DNA of 64,000 nt from Actinoplanes ianthinogenes (lineage in GTDB: Bacteria; Actinomycetota; Actinomycetes; Mycobacteriales; Micromonosporaceae), in contig NZ_AP023356.1 of the NCBI RefSeq assembly GCF_018324205.1, positions 620,001 to 684,000 of the forward strand, read 5' to 3'. Under the pieces are notes generated by a model, which saw only the letters and a list, made by a program, of their open reading frames with translations, searched no databases and was not told where the DNA came from. The position numbers and the translations under genes are program-made. Positions 34,701 through 45,784 of this stretch are shown in pieces; the stretch's first letter is position 1, and each line of letters starts with the position of its first letter.

Positions 34701-37700
34701 GAAGAAGACCTCCCAGTAATACATGCCGTTCGCGCTGCGGAAGTCCAGGTGCGACCCGGTCGGCAGGCGCCCGGGGTCGACCATGCCCGACCGGACCCGG
34801 ACCGCGTCGGTCGCCGTCTCCGACGTGCTGACCAGCACCTCGTCGGTCTGCTGGGTGGCCAGGTCGAGCAGGGCCGGCACCCCGCCGGAGAGCAGCCGGC
34901 GGCTCAGCTGCGAGGCGGTGCCGCTGGTGAGCCGGATCAGCTCGAACGGCAGTGACGACAACTCGTACGGCCGGCGGACGGTCAGTGTCGTGGAGTGCCG
35001 GTGGAAGCCGGCGCCGGTGAACAGGTAGAGCCCGGTCTTGCTGTCCAGCACCCCGTCGAACGGCGTGCCGGGCCGGGGCATCTCCGCCCACGCCCCGGTG
35101 ATCAGCTGGGACACCGGCAGCGTGGTCGGCTCCTGGGTGACCGGCACCCTGGTGTAGCGGTTGGCGCTGAACACGTACATCTGGTCGTCGCGCTGGAACA
35201 CTCCGCTGACGCCGCGCGGCAGCTTCTGCGGGTAGGTGTCGTCGACGAACCGGCCGATGGCGCTGCCGTTGAGGGTGTAGCGGTACAGCTCGCGCACCGT
35301 GCCACCGGACGCGCTCAGGTACAGCTTGCCGCCGGCCACCCAGGCCGCGTCGATCGCCAGCCTGTCCGGCAGGTCGGTCGTGACGTGGTACGGCCGGGTG
35401 ACCCTGCTGGTCCCGGTGACGGCCAGGTACGTGCGCTTCTTGTTGTCGAAGAAGTACGCGGTGCCGGCGTGCCAGTGCGCCTCGCTGATCACGAAGTCGG
35501 TGGGGATGCCCTCCTGGTTGCCGCTCAGTGTCCCGAGGCTCAGGCTCGTGGTCTCCCACCACTGCTTGTCCGAGGCCGACGTGGGGAGCGGGAACTTGGC
35601 GTACTGGGTGCCGCCGATGACGTACGTCGCCTTGTCGGTCGTCATGATCGTGACGATCTTGCCGAAGTCGGCGGGCAGCCCCAGCTGCTCGCGCTGGGTC
35701 TTGATCGGGATCGGCTTGCCGATCCCGTCGGCGGTCGAGATGATCACCGACTCGTCGGTGTGGTGGTAGAAGTACTCGTTCTTCTTGGCGTCCGTGAACG
35801 CCACGTCGATCCTGTCCAGCTTCGGCAGCCTGTCCTCCGGCACGGCGCCGATCGGCTGCGGGTAGCCCGGGTCGATCTGGCCGAACGGGGTGCCGGTGCT
35901 GCGCACGTACTGGGCGCCGTAGAAGACGAACGTCTGGTTCCCGCGGGTGAGCACCGCGTCGATGTCGGTGGATTCGGGCAGCATGGTGGGGATCAGGCCC
36001 CAGCGGGTCGCGTACCCCGACGGATCGGTCGCGGTACCGTCCGGCGCGATGCTCAGGAACTGCCGGTCGCTGTTGCGGAAGAAGTAGCGGGTCCCGTCGG
36101 GCAGCTCGACCGCCGCGTCCACCCGGGTCCACGACTTCGGCACCCGCTCGGTGCCGGCCTCGGCGAACGCGACGAACGGGGCGTTCTCCGGTTCCGGCGC
36201 GGTCACCGGCCGGCACAGGAAGCTGCCGCCCTTGACGTCCACGCTGAACCACGGCCACGACTCGGCGCCGGCCGGGGTGTGGAAGCGCACCACGTCGGCC
36301 GGGTTCACCGGGTCCTGGAAGATCTGCGACACCCGCTCGGTGGTGGCGGCCGCGTTCACCGACGACTCCAGGTCGTCGGCGATCTCCAGGGCCTTGGCGG
36401 CCGGGTCCTTGGCCGCGGTCACCTCCGGCAGGGCGTCGGCGTACAGCTCGGGGTTGAGGTCGAAGAGCACGGCGGCACGCCGGCCGGTGGCGCCGGCCGC
36501 GGTCGCGGTGTAGGAGCAGGACACCCGGATCGACATCCGGTCGCCGGTCATCTGCGGGCGGACCAGCAGGGTGATCCCGGTGATCGTGCCGTTCTCGCCG
36601 GCGCCGGTGCCCAGCTCCTGGGCCGGCATCCACTCCTTGTTCAGGTTCTCGAACGAGTAGAAGATCTTGACGCGTTCCTTCTTGGCCTGCGCGGAGACGG
36701 TCTGCTTGTCGCCCTCGGTGTGCGCGGTCACCACCGCCGTCGACGGGTCGTCCTCGCCGACCGGCTCGGACACCGCCCAGAACACGAAGACCCGGCCGAA
36801 CGCGTGCACCGGATGCACCAGGTCGGCGTCGATCCGCAGGTCCACCGGCGACCACGGCTCCCACTGCGCGGACAGCTTCTCCCGGCTGCCGAACTCGGCC
36901 CGCCGGTAGTAGTAGCGCCGCGGGTCGGTCCTGGTCCGGCCGAACACCACCAGCCGGCGCGGACCGGCCGGGTCCTGGTCCTTGGTGTACACGTAGCCGC
37001 CCGCGATGGTCAGCCGGGACACCTCGGCGTACTCGTCGAGGTAGCGCTTGTACGCCTTCTCCACCGCCGCCGGGGTGATCTCACCCTGCAACAGGTCGCT
37101 CTCCAGCTGGGCGAACGCCGGCGTCTTGTCGGTACGCAGCTCGGGCCGCAGGTAGTTCTCCGGGTACAGGAACACCTTGCGGTTGGCCTCCCAGACCCGG
37201 TAGTCGTGCATCCACTCCCACCAGTCCTTGATCTTCTGGCGGAACGCCTCCGCCGCGGCCGCGCCGCCGTCGCCGTCCTCCAGGCCGAGCAGGTAGCGGT
37301 GCAGGTAGAGCTGCACGGCGGCGATCGCCTCCCGGACCCGCGAGGTCATCCCGCGGCTGCCCATGTCGACGTCGATGAGGAACCGGTCGAACAGGTCACG
37401 CGAGTCGGTCAGCCCCAGCTCGGCCAGCACGGCCGGCACCAGCGCCGACCGCCGGGCCAGGTTCAGCTCGTCGTGGATCTGCCGGGCCAGCACCGGCCAG
37501 CCGGCGCCGGCCTTGGCGGCCAGCAGCTCGTTCAGGCTGCCGCAGGCCCGGTCCAGGTCGAGGGCGTCCCGGTCGAACAGCGGCGTCCAGACGTCGGCGA
37601 ACACCCGGGACGGTCCGGCGCCGAACCGGTCGGCCAGCGCGAACAGGCCGGCCGCCGCCAGCAGGAACTCCAGCTCGAACCGCTCCTCGTCGGCGGCGCC

Positions 37701-40700
37701 GCCGGTCAGGAAGCGGCTGTTGCGCCGGCACCACTTCAGCTCGCCGGCGTCCCAGCCGAACGCGTCGGCCACCCGCTGGTAAGGGTCGGTCACCGGGTCG
37801 AGGCCCGGCAGCAGGAAACCGTCGAGGCCACGGCCACGCAGCAGCGCGGTGAACCGCTCGATGGCCCGCACGTCGTCGATCCGGTAGTCGGCGCCGTCGC
37901 TGAACCGGTGCCGCAGCAGGGCCGGCCGGACCGGGTGGGCCGGGTCGAAGTCGTCGTCCTGGTATCGCACGAACTGCTCGCCTGCGGTCAGATAGACGCG
38001 GCCGTGCAGCCGGAACCCGCCGTCGAAGGTGGTCTGCTCACCCCACCGCCCGGCGATCCGCAGCGGGTATCCCTCGTCGGCCGTCTCCGGTCCCCGGGAG
38101 TACCTGAGGTACTGACCGCCGCGGAAGGCGTACAGCTCGCCGCCCGCGGTGACGAAGGCGGCGTCGATCGGGCGGCCGGCGCCGAACTCACTGTCCACCA
38201 CACCCCATCTGCCCGCGACCGGGGCGGCGGTGCCCCCGCTGAACCAGGTGCGCCCGGTGAAGAAGTGCAGCGCGCCGTCCGGCGCCTGGAACGCGGCGTC
38301 GACCCCGTCCTGGAAGGCGGCCGGCAGCGCGGCCGGCTCGAAGTCGGCGATCGGCTTCGGGTAGCCGTCGTCGACCAGGCCGTACTCGCCGCCGGTGTAG
38401 CGGACGACCTGATCGCCGGAGAACAGGTAGGTGTGCCGGCCCTGCACCAGCGCGGCGTCCACCCGCTGCCGTTCGGCGATGGTGTTGCGGATCCGGCCGA
38501 GCCGGTCGATGTCGTACTCGGCGGTGGCCGCCGTGTCGACCGAGTGGCAGGTGCGGCCGGTGAACAGGTACACGGTGCGGCCACCGGCGACCGCGGCGTC
38601 GATCATCGAGCGGCTGCCGTCGGCGAACCGCTGCGCGACCTCGTCGTCGAAGGCGACCGGCAGACCGGTGAAACCCGCTTCGGTACGCAGGTTGCCGACG
38701 ATCGCCTTCGGGTAGCCGTCGTCGGCGTACCGGCAGTCGGCCGTGGAGTACCGCACGTACTGGTCGCCGGAGAACAGGAAGGTGTGCTCGCCGGCCACCA
38801 CCGCGGCGTCGACCACGTCGTCCCCGCCGCCCAGGAAGTTGTTGCGGGTCAGCCCCCAGTACTCACGGATCGCCCGGCGGGGCTCGGCGACGCCGGCGGC
38901 GTACCGGGTGAACCCGTCCGCGAAGAAGAAGTAGGCGGCACCGTCCGCGCCGGTGAACGCGGTCCGCAGCCCCTCGGCCTCGCCGAGGCCGCGCCACATC
39001 CGCTCCAGCGGTCGCGGGTACGACCACGTCCCGGTCGCCGGGTCGTGCTGCAGGAACCTGCCACCGGTCACCACGAGCTGGGTGTCGCCGCTGGTCAGGA
39101 CCGCGTCCGGCATCCGGAAGCCGGCCACTACGTACGCCTCCGGGATGCTCCAGAACTCCGGGCCGGCCGGCTGCGGGCCACCCGCGTCGGGCGTCGTGTA
39201 GTCGGGACCGGAGTAGCTGACGTACCGGGTCGTGCCGTCGGCGCCCGGCGGCTCGAACAGGTAGGTGACACCCCGGCTGAGGTAGGCCAGCGCCACGGAG
39301 GTGAGCCCGCCCCAGTGCTCGGCCACCGGGCGCGGGCCCTGGTCGGCGAGGACGCCGGCGTACCGGCTGCCGGTGTAGGTGACGAACTGGTCGCCGCGGA
39401 ACACGTACGTCCGCCCGTCCGCCCCGACGAACGCGGCGTCGACCGCGTCGTCGTGGTACACGTTGTTGCGCGGCCGCCCCCAGTCCTCGGCCAGCGGGAA
39501 GTCCCGGCCCAGCCGGGTGTCGTAACAGGTCGCCCCCGGAACAGGTAGACGTTGCCGTCCCGGGCGGTCAGGACCGCGTCCAGGTCGGTGCGGAACGCCT
39601 CGGGCACCGCCCGCAGCGGCCGCGGCCGGTCCTCCGCCGAGCCCAGGGCGAGGCCCTCCAGCGCGCTGAGGTGCCGCCAGCCGCCGGACAGCTCGGCGCG
39701 GATGCCGCCGTCGGACAGGAACGCGGTCCGCAGCGGCTCCGGCGCCAGGTCGGCGTAGCGGCGGTAGACGCCCGACGACACCGCGTGCATCGTCGTCCCG
39801 CTGATCAGGTAGACCGTGCCACGATCGGCGAACGCGGCGTCCACGCTGGTCAGCGTCGCGGTCAGCCCGGCGAAGCGTGGCTCGGCGGCCAGCTCGGACA
39901 GCCGGCGCGGATACCCGTCGTCGACGGTCCGGTACGCGTCCCCGGTGTAGCGCACGAACTGGTCGCCGGAGAACAGGTAGGTGTGCTCGCCGGCCACCAG
40001 CGCGGCGTCCACCCGCCCGGTCCGGGTGATCGTGTTGACCACGTTGCCCCAGAACGGCCGGATCGTCGCCGGGTAGCGGTCGTCCAGGCGGGTGTAGGTG
40101 CCGTTGGAGTAGCGGACGTACTGCCGGCCGCTGAACACGTACGTCTTGTCGTCGGTCCCGACGAACGCCGCGTCCACCGTCTCGAACGGCAGGCTGTCCC
40201 ACTGCTCCTTGATCGCCCGCGGCTGCGACCACCAGCGCCGCTTGTTGTCGAAGACGACATACTCGCCCTCGCGGAACAGGTACGTACGCCCGTCCCGCCC
40301 GGTGAACACCGCGTCGACCTCGCCGAACCGGCCGGCGAGCTCGTCCGGCAGGTTCCAGAACTCGTCGGTCGCCGGCCGCGGGAAACCGGCGTCCGGCACC
40401 GTGTAGTCGCGCGTCGAGTAGCGCACGTAGAACGGCCCGTCGCCGCGCACCTCCAGCGTGGTCGCGGTCCGGTCGAGGGTGATCACCAGATCCCGCTCGG
40501 CGGTCACCCGCCACCCGGACTCGGTGGCGGTGACGGCCGCGTCCCCGGCGACCCGCACGCCGTGCTCGCCGAGCCGCCCGCGGATCGCCCGCGGCAGCCG
40601 TCCGGCGCCGAGCTCCGCGGCGTCGTCGCCGCTCACCGGCAGCGGCAGGGTGAACAGCGTCGCCCCCGGCCCGAACAGGTACGTCGCCCCGTCCAGCACG

Positions 40701-43700
40701 AACGACGCGCCGACCCGGCGCAGCCCGCCCCAGTCCCCGGCGATCGTCCGCGGGTAACCGACATCGGCCACCGCGTAGTCCGAGCCGGTGTAGCGCAGGT
40801 ACCGGTCGCCGCTGAACAGGTAGGTGTGCCCGTCCAGGCCGACCATGGCCGCGTCGACGGTCCCGCCGGGCAGGACCTCGCCGAGCAGCCCCCAGCGCTC
40901 CGCGGACGGGACCACCTCGGCGCCGGTCGTCAGCGACACGGTCCGGCCGTCCTTGAACAGGTGCACGGTGCCGGAGGCGTCGGCGAACGCGGCCTCCACC
41001 CCGCCCTCGAACTCGACCGGCACGTCGTGCAGCGCCGACTCGATCCGCCGCGGCCAGCCCTCGTCGACCCGGACGTCGTCGTTCTCCACGCTGTCGCTGT
41101 AGCGGAACACCTGGTTGCCGGCGAAGACCAGCAGCGCCGCGCCGGCCGCGAAGGCCGCGTCGACGCGCCGCTCGCCGCTGAGCGTGTTGGCGACCCGCCC
41201 CCACGCCTCGGCGACCGGCCGCTCGGTCACGTCGCCCTGCTCGCCGCCGAGCGACAGGGACTGCTCGCCGCTGAACAGGTGCAGCCGCCCGTCGAGGCCG
41301 TGGAACGCCGCGTCCAGCGCGCCGCGGAACCGCGGCGGGATCGGCGCCCGGTGCTTGTCGCCCTCCCACCAGTCACCGATCCGGCGCGGGTAGCCCTCGT
41401 CGACGTGGTCGTAGCCGGGACCGGAGTAGCGCACGTACTGGTCGCCGGCGAACAGGTAGGTGCGGCCCTCGTCGTCGACGAACGCGGCGTCGATCCGGGC
41501 CGGGTCGGCGAACGCGTTACGCACCGTCCCCCAGCTCTGCTCGCGGGGCAGGAACGCGGCGTGCCCGGCCTCGCGGGTGAACGACCGCGACACGCCGTGG
41601 TCGTCCCGCCCGACGATCCACTCGGTGCCGGACGCGTCGACGAACGCGGCGTCCACCCGGGCCAGCGCCTCGAACCGGGCGGCCAGGTCGGTGATCGGCC
41701 GCGGGGCGGGCGAGGTCAGCGCGTGGGTGCCCGTCGCGTAGGTCCAGTACTCCTTGCCGCGGAACAGGTGCACCGTGCCGTCGGCGCGCTCCAGCAGCGC
41801 GTCGATCCGGTCCACCCCGGCCGGCAGGGCCAGCGGCTCGCCGAACTTGCCGGTCAGGTCCTGGTCGTGGAAGGCCGCGGTGACCTCGGTGCCGCTCAGG
41901 CCGAGCTTCGCGGCCAGCCGGGCGAAGGCCCGGATCCGGCGTACCGCCCGCGGCACGTCCGGGTCGGCGGTGCCGGCCGAGCCGTCGGCGGGCGCGGCCA
42001 CCAGCATCTCGATCGCCGCGGTGGCGCTGCCGGCGACGGCGGCGCAGATCGCCTCGACGGCCGGCGCGGACACCTCGAACTCCTCCTGGAGGGCGGCGAA
42101 CAGCGCGGTGCGCTGCTGCGCGGCCCGGGCGGTGACCACGCCGGTGATCTCGGTGATCGCCGCGGTGGCCTCGGTGGCGGCGGCGTGCAGCAGGAAGAAC
42201 ACGTCACGGCTGTAGTCGGCCAGACCCGGCAGCTCGTAGTCGAGGGCGTGGTGCAGGTAGCCGAAGTAGGCGTGGTGCTCCGGCCGGACCACCAGCTCGG
42301 GGGTGATCTGCCCGGCCTCGACCAGCGCCGCGATCAGCTGCTCCCGCTCCGGCTCGGCGAAGCCGAGCGAGGCGAAGTCCGCCTGGTACGGCCGCCCGTC
42401 CGCGACGATCTCGGCCAGCCGCCCGGCGATCGTGGCGCTCTCCTCGTCGGTGAAGCCGTCGACGGTCAGGATCAGCTCGGTGTCGTCGACCAGCCCGGCC
42501 GCCTGCGCGCTGATCCGGCCCTCGAAGGTGTGCACGCCCTCCAGCCGGTCGGCGACCCACTGGGAGACCCGTGCGTCGACCAGGTCACGCAGGTCCTCGG
42601 CGGTCACCGTGAGCAGCCGCGCGCGGGCGTCGGACACCTGTGCCTGGATCGCCTCGAGGACCCGGGCACGCAGCGGGTAGAACTCCAGCGCCAGCTCGAC
42701 CTCGCGCGGCGTGCGGGCCAGCAGCCCGGCCGGGTCGCGGTAGTCGCCGTCCGCGGTCACGTACCCGTTGAACCGCAGGCTCTCCAGCAGCGCCGTCAGC
42801 CGCGTCTCGGGCAGACCCAGCCCCGCGAGGATCGCCGCGTCCATCGGGATCGGCACCTCGGTCAGCCGCGCCGCGATCACCCGCAGCCGCGCCAGCACCG
42901 GCTCGGCGAACTCGTCCAGCTCGGCGTTCACCAGGAACACGCCGGGCGCCTCGGCGCCGGTGAAGAACTCCGGCCGCAGCACCGTCCCGTCCGCGTCGAG
43001 GTACCCGTGGAACACCAGGTTGTCGTGCAGCTCCCCGGCCTCGGCCTCGCTCAGCGGCGGTTCCAGCCCGGCCAGGTCGGACGGATAGCACGCGGCCGGC
43101 TCACCGTCCGCCGCGGCGCACAGACCCACCACAAGATCAAAAACCTGATTCGCGTACGCCGTGAAGTCGCCGGCCAGGCGCAGCCGCGCGGCATCGGCCG
43201 GCAGCCGGTCGGCCAGCACCTCACCGGCCGGGCCGAGGTATCCGCCCAGCGCGAGGTTGGCCAGCAGCTTGTCGGTGAACCGGCCGTCCAGGCCCAGTCC
43301 CTGGAAGTCCTCCGCCGCGACCAGCGACAACTGGTCGACCGCCGCGCAGGCGGCCGCGGCCAGGCCCTCCGGCGTGGTGCTCAGCAGCCGATCGTCGACC
43401 GGCGAGCAGACCCCGTCGCCAGATCCGCGCAGCACCTCGGCGATCACCTGGGCGGCCCGCGCGCCGAACCGGTCCGACGTGAACAGCTCGGCGGTCAGCG
43501 TGGTCTGCTCCAGCTGCTCGGCCAGCAGCGCACCGGCCGCGCCGGCGTTCGCCGGGGTCTCCGCGCCGCCGCCGAGGATGCCGCACAGCTCGGCGCCGGT
43601 CAGGTCGGCCGCGCGCATCCAGCGGACCAGCCCGACCAGCGTCTGCACCAGCCACAGCAGGTCCGGGACAGCACCCTCGGCCAGGGTCGTGAACGGGTCG

Positions 43701-45118
43701 CGGTCGCCGGCCGGCACGTCGATCAGCGCGCCGAGCGCCTGGTACCGCCGGATCGCCGGGTCCCGCTCGATCGCCTCGACGGTGTCCAGCAGGTCGGCCA
43801 CGGTCACGTCCAGCGCGGTCGCCAGCCGGGCGACGCGGTGCAGCAGCGACAGCATCCGCAGGCCGTCGGCGCCCCGGTCGAACGGGCCGGCCTCGCCGTG
43901 CGCGGGCCGGTCGCGGAACCGCTCGACGACGGTAACGATCGCGGACTCGTCCACGCCGACGGCGGCCGCGACCCGGCGGCGCCAGGTGGCGGCGGCCGGG
44001 GCGAGCACGTCACCGGCCGGGGCGAGCACCGGGCGGTCGGCGTACCCGGGGAACACGGTGGCCGGGGCGCGCAGCACGCCACCGTCCGGGAACGGCGCGT
44101 TGAAGGTCCGGTTGAACAGGTCGGCGGGCTGCTCGCCGTCGCCTGCGCCGAGCGTGTTCATCGGCGCGACCAGGCTGACCACCACGTCGACCGGGAGGTC
44201 CAGGGTGCGGTGCAGGTGCCGGACGACGGCGAGGGCGCGCAGCGCCGGGCGGTCGATCACGGTCCCGCAGCAGGTGCGCAGCACCAGGTCCAGGTCGGTG
44301 AGGGAGAACTCCAGCATCCGGGCCAGCCGGACGAACCGGTTGACCCGCTCGAACCAGGCGACCGGCACGTGGTCCCGGTACTGCCCGCAGACCAGCCGTT
44401 TCCCGTCCTCGCTGAGCACCACCGCCTCGCCGCCGTGGTGCACGAAGAACGCGGTGGCCTCGGCGCGCTCGCCGATGCCGAGGTCGCCGTGGAGCAGCTC
44501 GCGCACCTGGGCGCCGGTCAGCGAGGTGACCCGCTGGAACGTCTCGACGAGCTCCAGGCTCGGGTACGGGTCGTCGCCCTCGAGCGGCAGCCGGTAGCTG
44601 TTGCGCAGCGTCTCACCGTCGGTGAGCACCGTGGTCACCAGGGCGGCCTCGTCCTCGGTCAGGCCGAGGGACTCGCGGGCGAGCACGTCCGCGTCGATGC
44701 TCGTGGCGAACGCGCGGTACAGCTCCACCGGGTCGGCGCCGAGGTGGCGCAGGTATCGGTCCAGGCGCTCATGGCGTACCGAAAACGGCAGTTGAAAGGG
44801 GTTTTTGAGCTTGCTGCCCAGAGCCTCGTCGGCGGCATGGTGGCTGGTCCGCTCCAGTTCGCGGGCGAGCACCTCGTTGACGATGTCCAGGTAGGGCACC
44901 TCGGTGTAGATGTGCTCGGCGTCGAGCGGGATGCCGGTCAGGTCCGGGCGGCGGCTGGTGAGATCGGCCGTGTTCGGATCGTCCGCGTCACCGACCAGCT
45001 TCAGCAGATCGGCCAGGTAGGCGGCCGGGGAATAGACCGCCCGGGATTCGTCACCGGCCGGGACGTCGAGGTCACCGAAGAGATCCGCATAACTGGGCAG
45101 CGCCTTGTCATCAAGCAT
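31800..45118 (-). CDS. giant Tc-toxin A-subunit-like protein with hemopexin-like repeats (one frameshift)
   Basis: ATG 45118 follows GGAGGG. Adding one G at 39533-39537 gives about 4,439 residues; as written the frame breaks near residue 1860. Order: VRP1-like start (about 10-310; YSPAAYLADLLKL), helical region to about 1100, about 23 hemopexin-like repeats (1100-2390), then TcA-type helices (IDVDMGSRGMTSRVREAI, YRVWEANRKVFLYPENYL). Next are a neuraminidase-like region (about 2690-2900), a second hemopexin block (about 3000-3375), YYWEVFFHAPLLIAQALN with YQYVFDP (about 3470), and a TcB-binding-like C-terminus (about 4005-4340; AQLYGWMAGRASGLYFQLY). TcA subunits form pentameric, membrane-penetrating translocation channels. 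TcdA1 of Photorhabdus has 2,516 residues, so this is far longer, mainly through hemopexin insertions. No signal peptide or TcB/TcC partner is seen. Confidence 0.88.
34985..36130 (-). repeat. second hemopexin-like repeat block in the TcA-like gene
   Basis: About seven or eight diverged hemopexin-like units (residues about 3000-3375), for example RVDAAVELPDGTRYFFRNSD, DIDAVLTRGNQTFVFYGAQY, AIDAAWVAGGKLYLSASGG and GVFQRDDQMYVFSANRYTR. They sit between the neuraminidase-like region and the VFFHAPLLIAQ segment, where TcA proteins carry receptor-binding insertions. Confidence 0.7.
37945..41820 (-). repeat. main hemopexin-like repeat block in the TcA-like gene (about 23 units)
   Basis: Units of about 45-65 residues recur through residues about 1100-2390. 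One type reads like VDAAFVGxDGxTYLFSGDQYVRY followed by VDDGYPRxI. It alternates with a shorter type ending in AERWG or similar. I counted about 23 by eye. Four units make one hemopexin beta-propeller, so five or six propellers are possible. The frameshift at 39533-39537 lies in about the thirteenth unit. Confidence 0.75.
39533..39537 (-). other. frameshift site in the TcA-like gene (run of five C on the plus strand)
   Basis: The upstream frame reads DGNVYLFRG and then loses similarity, running on about 136 missense codons to a stop at 39128. The other frame picks up as ATCYDTRLGRDFPLAEDWG, the normal continuation of the same repeat. Reading six instead of five G in the coding-strand run joins the two exactly. 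It may be a sequencing error, a real disabling mutation, or a slippage site. Confidence 0.85.
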
Positions 45119-45241
45119 GTCACCCTCCAAATACGCAGGCCAGAGCCCCATCCGGCTCGACCGGACGTGAAGGTGACGTGGTGACCGTGCCCGCTGATAC
45201 GTCGCGATCAGCGAGTGTCGCGGAGCCGACTTCCCGACGAG

Positions 45242-45263
45242 GGTGGGCAGCGGCGTGCCCACC
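45242..45263 (-). terminator. hairpin after the MarR gene
   Basis: GGTGGGC (45242-45248) pairs with GCCCACC (45257-45263) around an 8-base loop, 7 bases beyond the MarR stop in the direction of transcription. It suggests that the MarR gene and the giant gene (start 45118) have separate transcripts. The promoter of the giant gene would lie in 45119-45241, where I see no clear -35/-10 pair. Confidence 0.5.
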
Positions 45264-45270
45264 GGGGATC

Positions 45271-45696
45271 TCAGGGCCGGTGGACCCGTCCGAACCGTGC
45301 GCCGAGCCCGACCTCGCTGCCGGCCGGATCGGCGGGCAGCTCACGGGCCAGCACCTCGCGATAGGTCGGGTGGGCCTCGGCGTGCCGGGCGCGGCCGGCC
45401 TCGGTGAGGAACACGTTGATCCCGCGGCGGTCGTCCTCGCAGAGCCGGCGCTCGATCAGCCCCTGCCGCTCCAGCCGGCCGATGAGCCGGGACAGGGCGC
45501 TCTGGGTGATCGACACGACGTCGGCGATGTCCTGGACCCGCGGCTTGGCCCCCTCGGCGCACTCGGCGAGCTGGTCGAGGACCTCGAACTCGTGGCAGCT
45601 CAGACCGTGCCGCTGGGTGAGGACCTGCTCCAGGGCGTTGCTGATCCGCACCTGGCGTGCCGCCAGCCGCCGCCACTGGTCGACGAGGTCCTCCAC
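45271..45696 (-). CDS. MarR-family transcriptional regulator
   Basis: A 141-residue winged-helix protein from GTG 45696. Visible motifs are HGLSCHEFEVLDQLAE, VQDIADVVSITQSALSRLIGRLERQGLIERR (recognition helix and wing start) and CEDDRRGINVFLTEAGRA. MarR proteins are ligand-responsive dimeric repressors, often of efflux genes. It is divergent from an MFS transporter with GTGCAT-type palindromes between them, its likely targets. It is also the nearest regulator upstream of the TcA-like gene on the same strand, so toxin control is possible but unproven. Confidence 0.88.
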   Translation of the reverse strand: MEDLVDQWRRLAARQVRISNALEQVLTQRHGLSCHEFEVLDQLAECAEGAKPRVQDIADVVSITQSALSRLIGRLERQGLIERRLCEDDRRGINVFLTEAGRARHAEAHPTYREVLARELPADPAGSEVGLGARFGRVHRP

Positions 45697-45712
45697 GGCG
45701 CGACCCTATCAC

Positions 45713-45763
45713 ATGCACCTGCACTAGGTGCATGCTCATTTAGTGCTTGTGCATTAGATGCAT
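45713..45763. promoter_or_regulatory. MarR operators between marR and the MFS gene
   Basis: ATGCACCT-GCACT-AGGTGCAT (45713-45733) is a perfect 8-bp inverted repeat. TGCAT-TAG-ATGCA (45750-45762) is a second site with the same half-site, and further TGCAC/GTGCA half-sites lie around both. The cluster covers the divergent promoter region. Confidence 0.7.
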
Positions 45764-45784
45764 GTGCACTTAACCTCCCTCGAT

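Noticed and set aside
30408..45184. Very long plus-strand open frames opposite the TcA-like and toxin genes (about 1,500-1,800 codons each)
   Set aside because: They are antisense shadows in GC-rich DNA: low-complexity Arg/Gln/Pro/Val-rich translations, no domains, while the minus strand encodes recognisable TcA regions.
45119..45262. N-terminal extension of the TcA-like protein to 45262
   Set aside because: The extension is Arg/His/Ser-rich and crosses a terminator-like hairpin. ATG 45118 has GGAGGG and precedes the VRP1-like domain.
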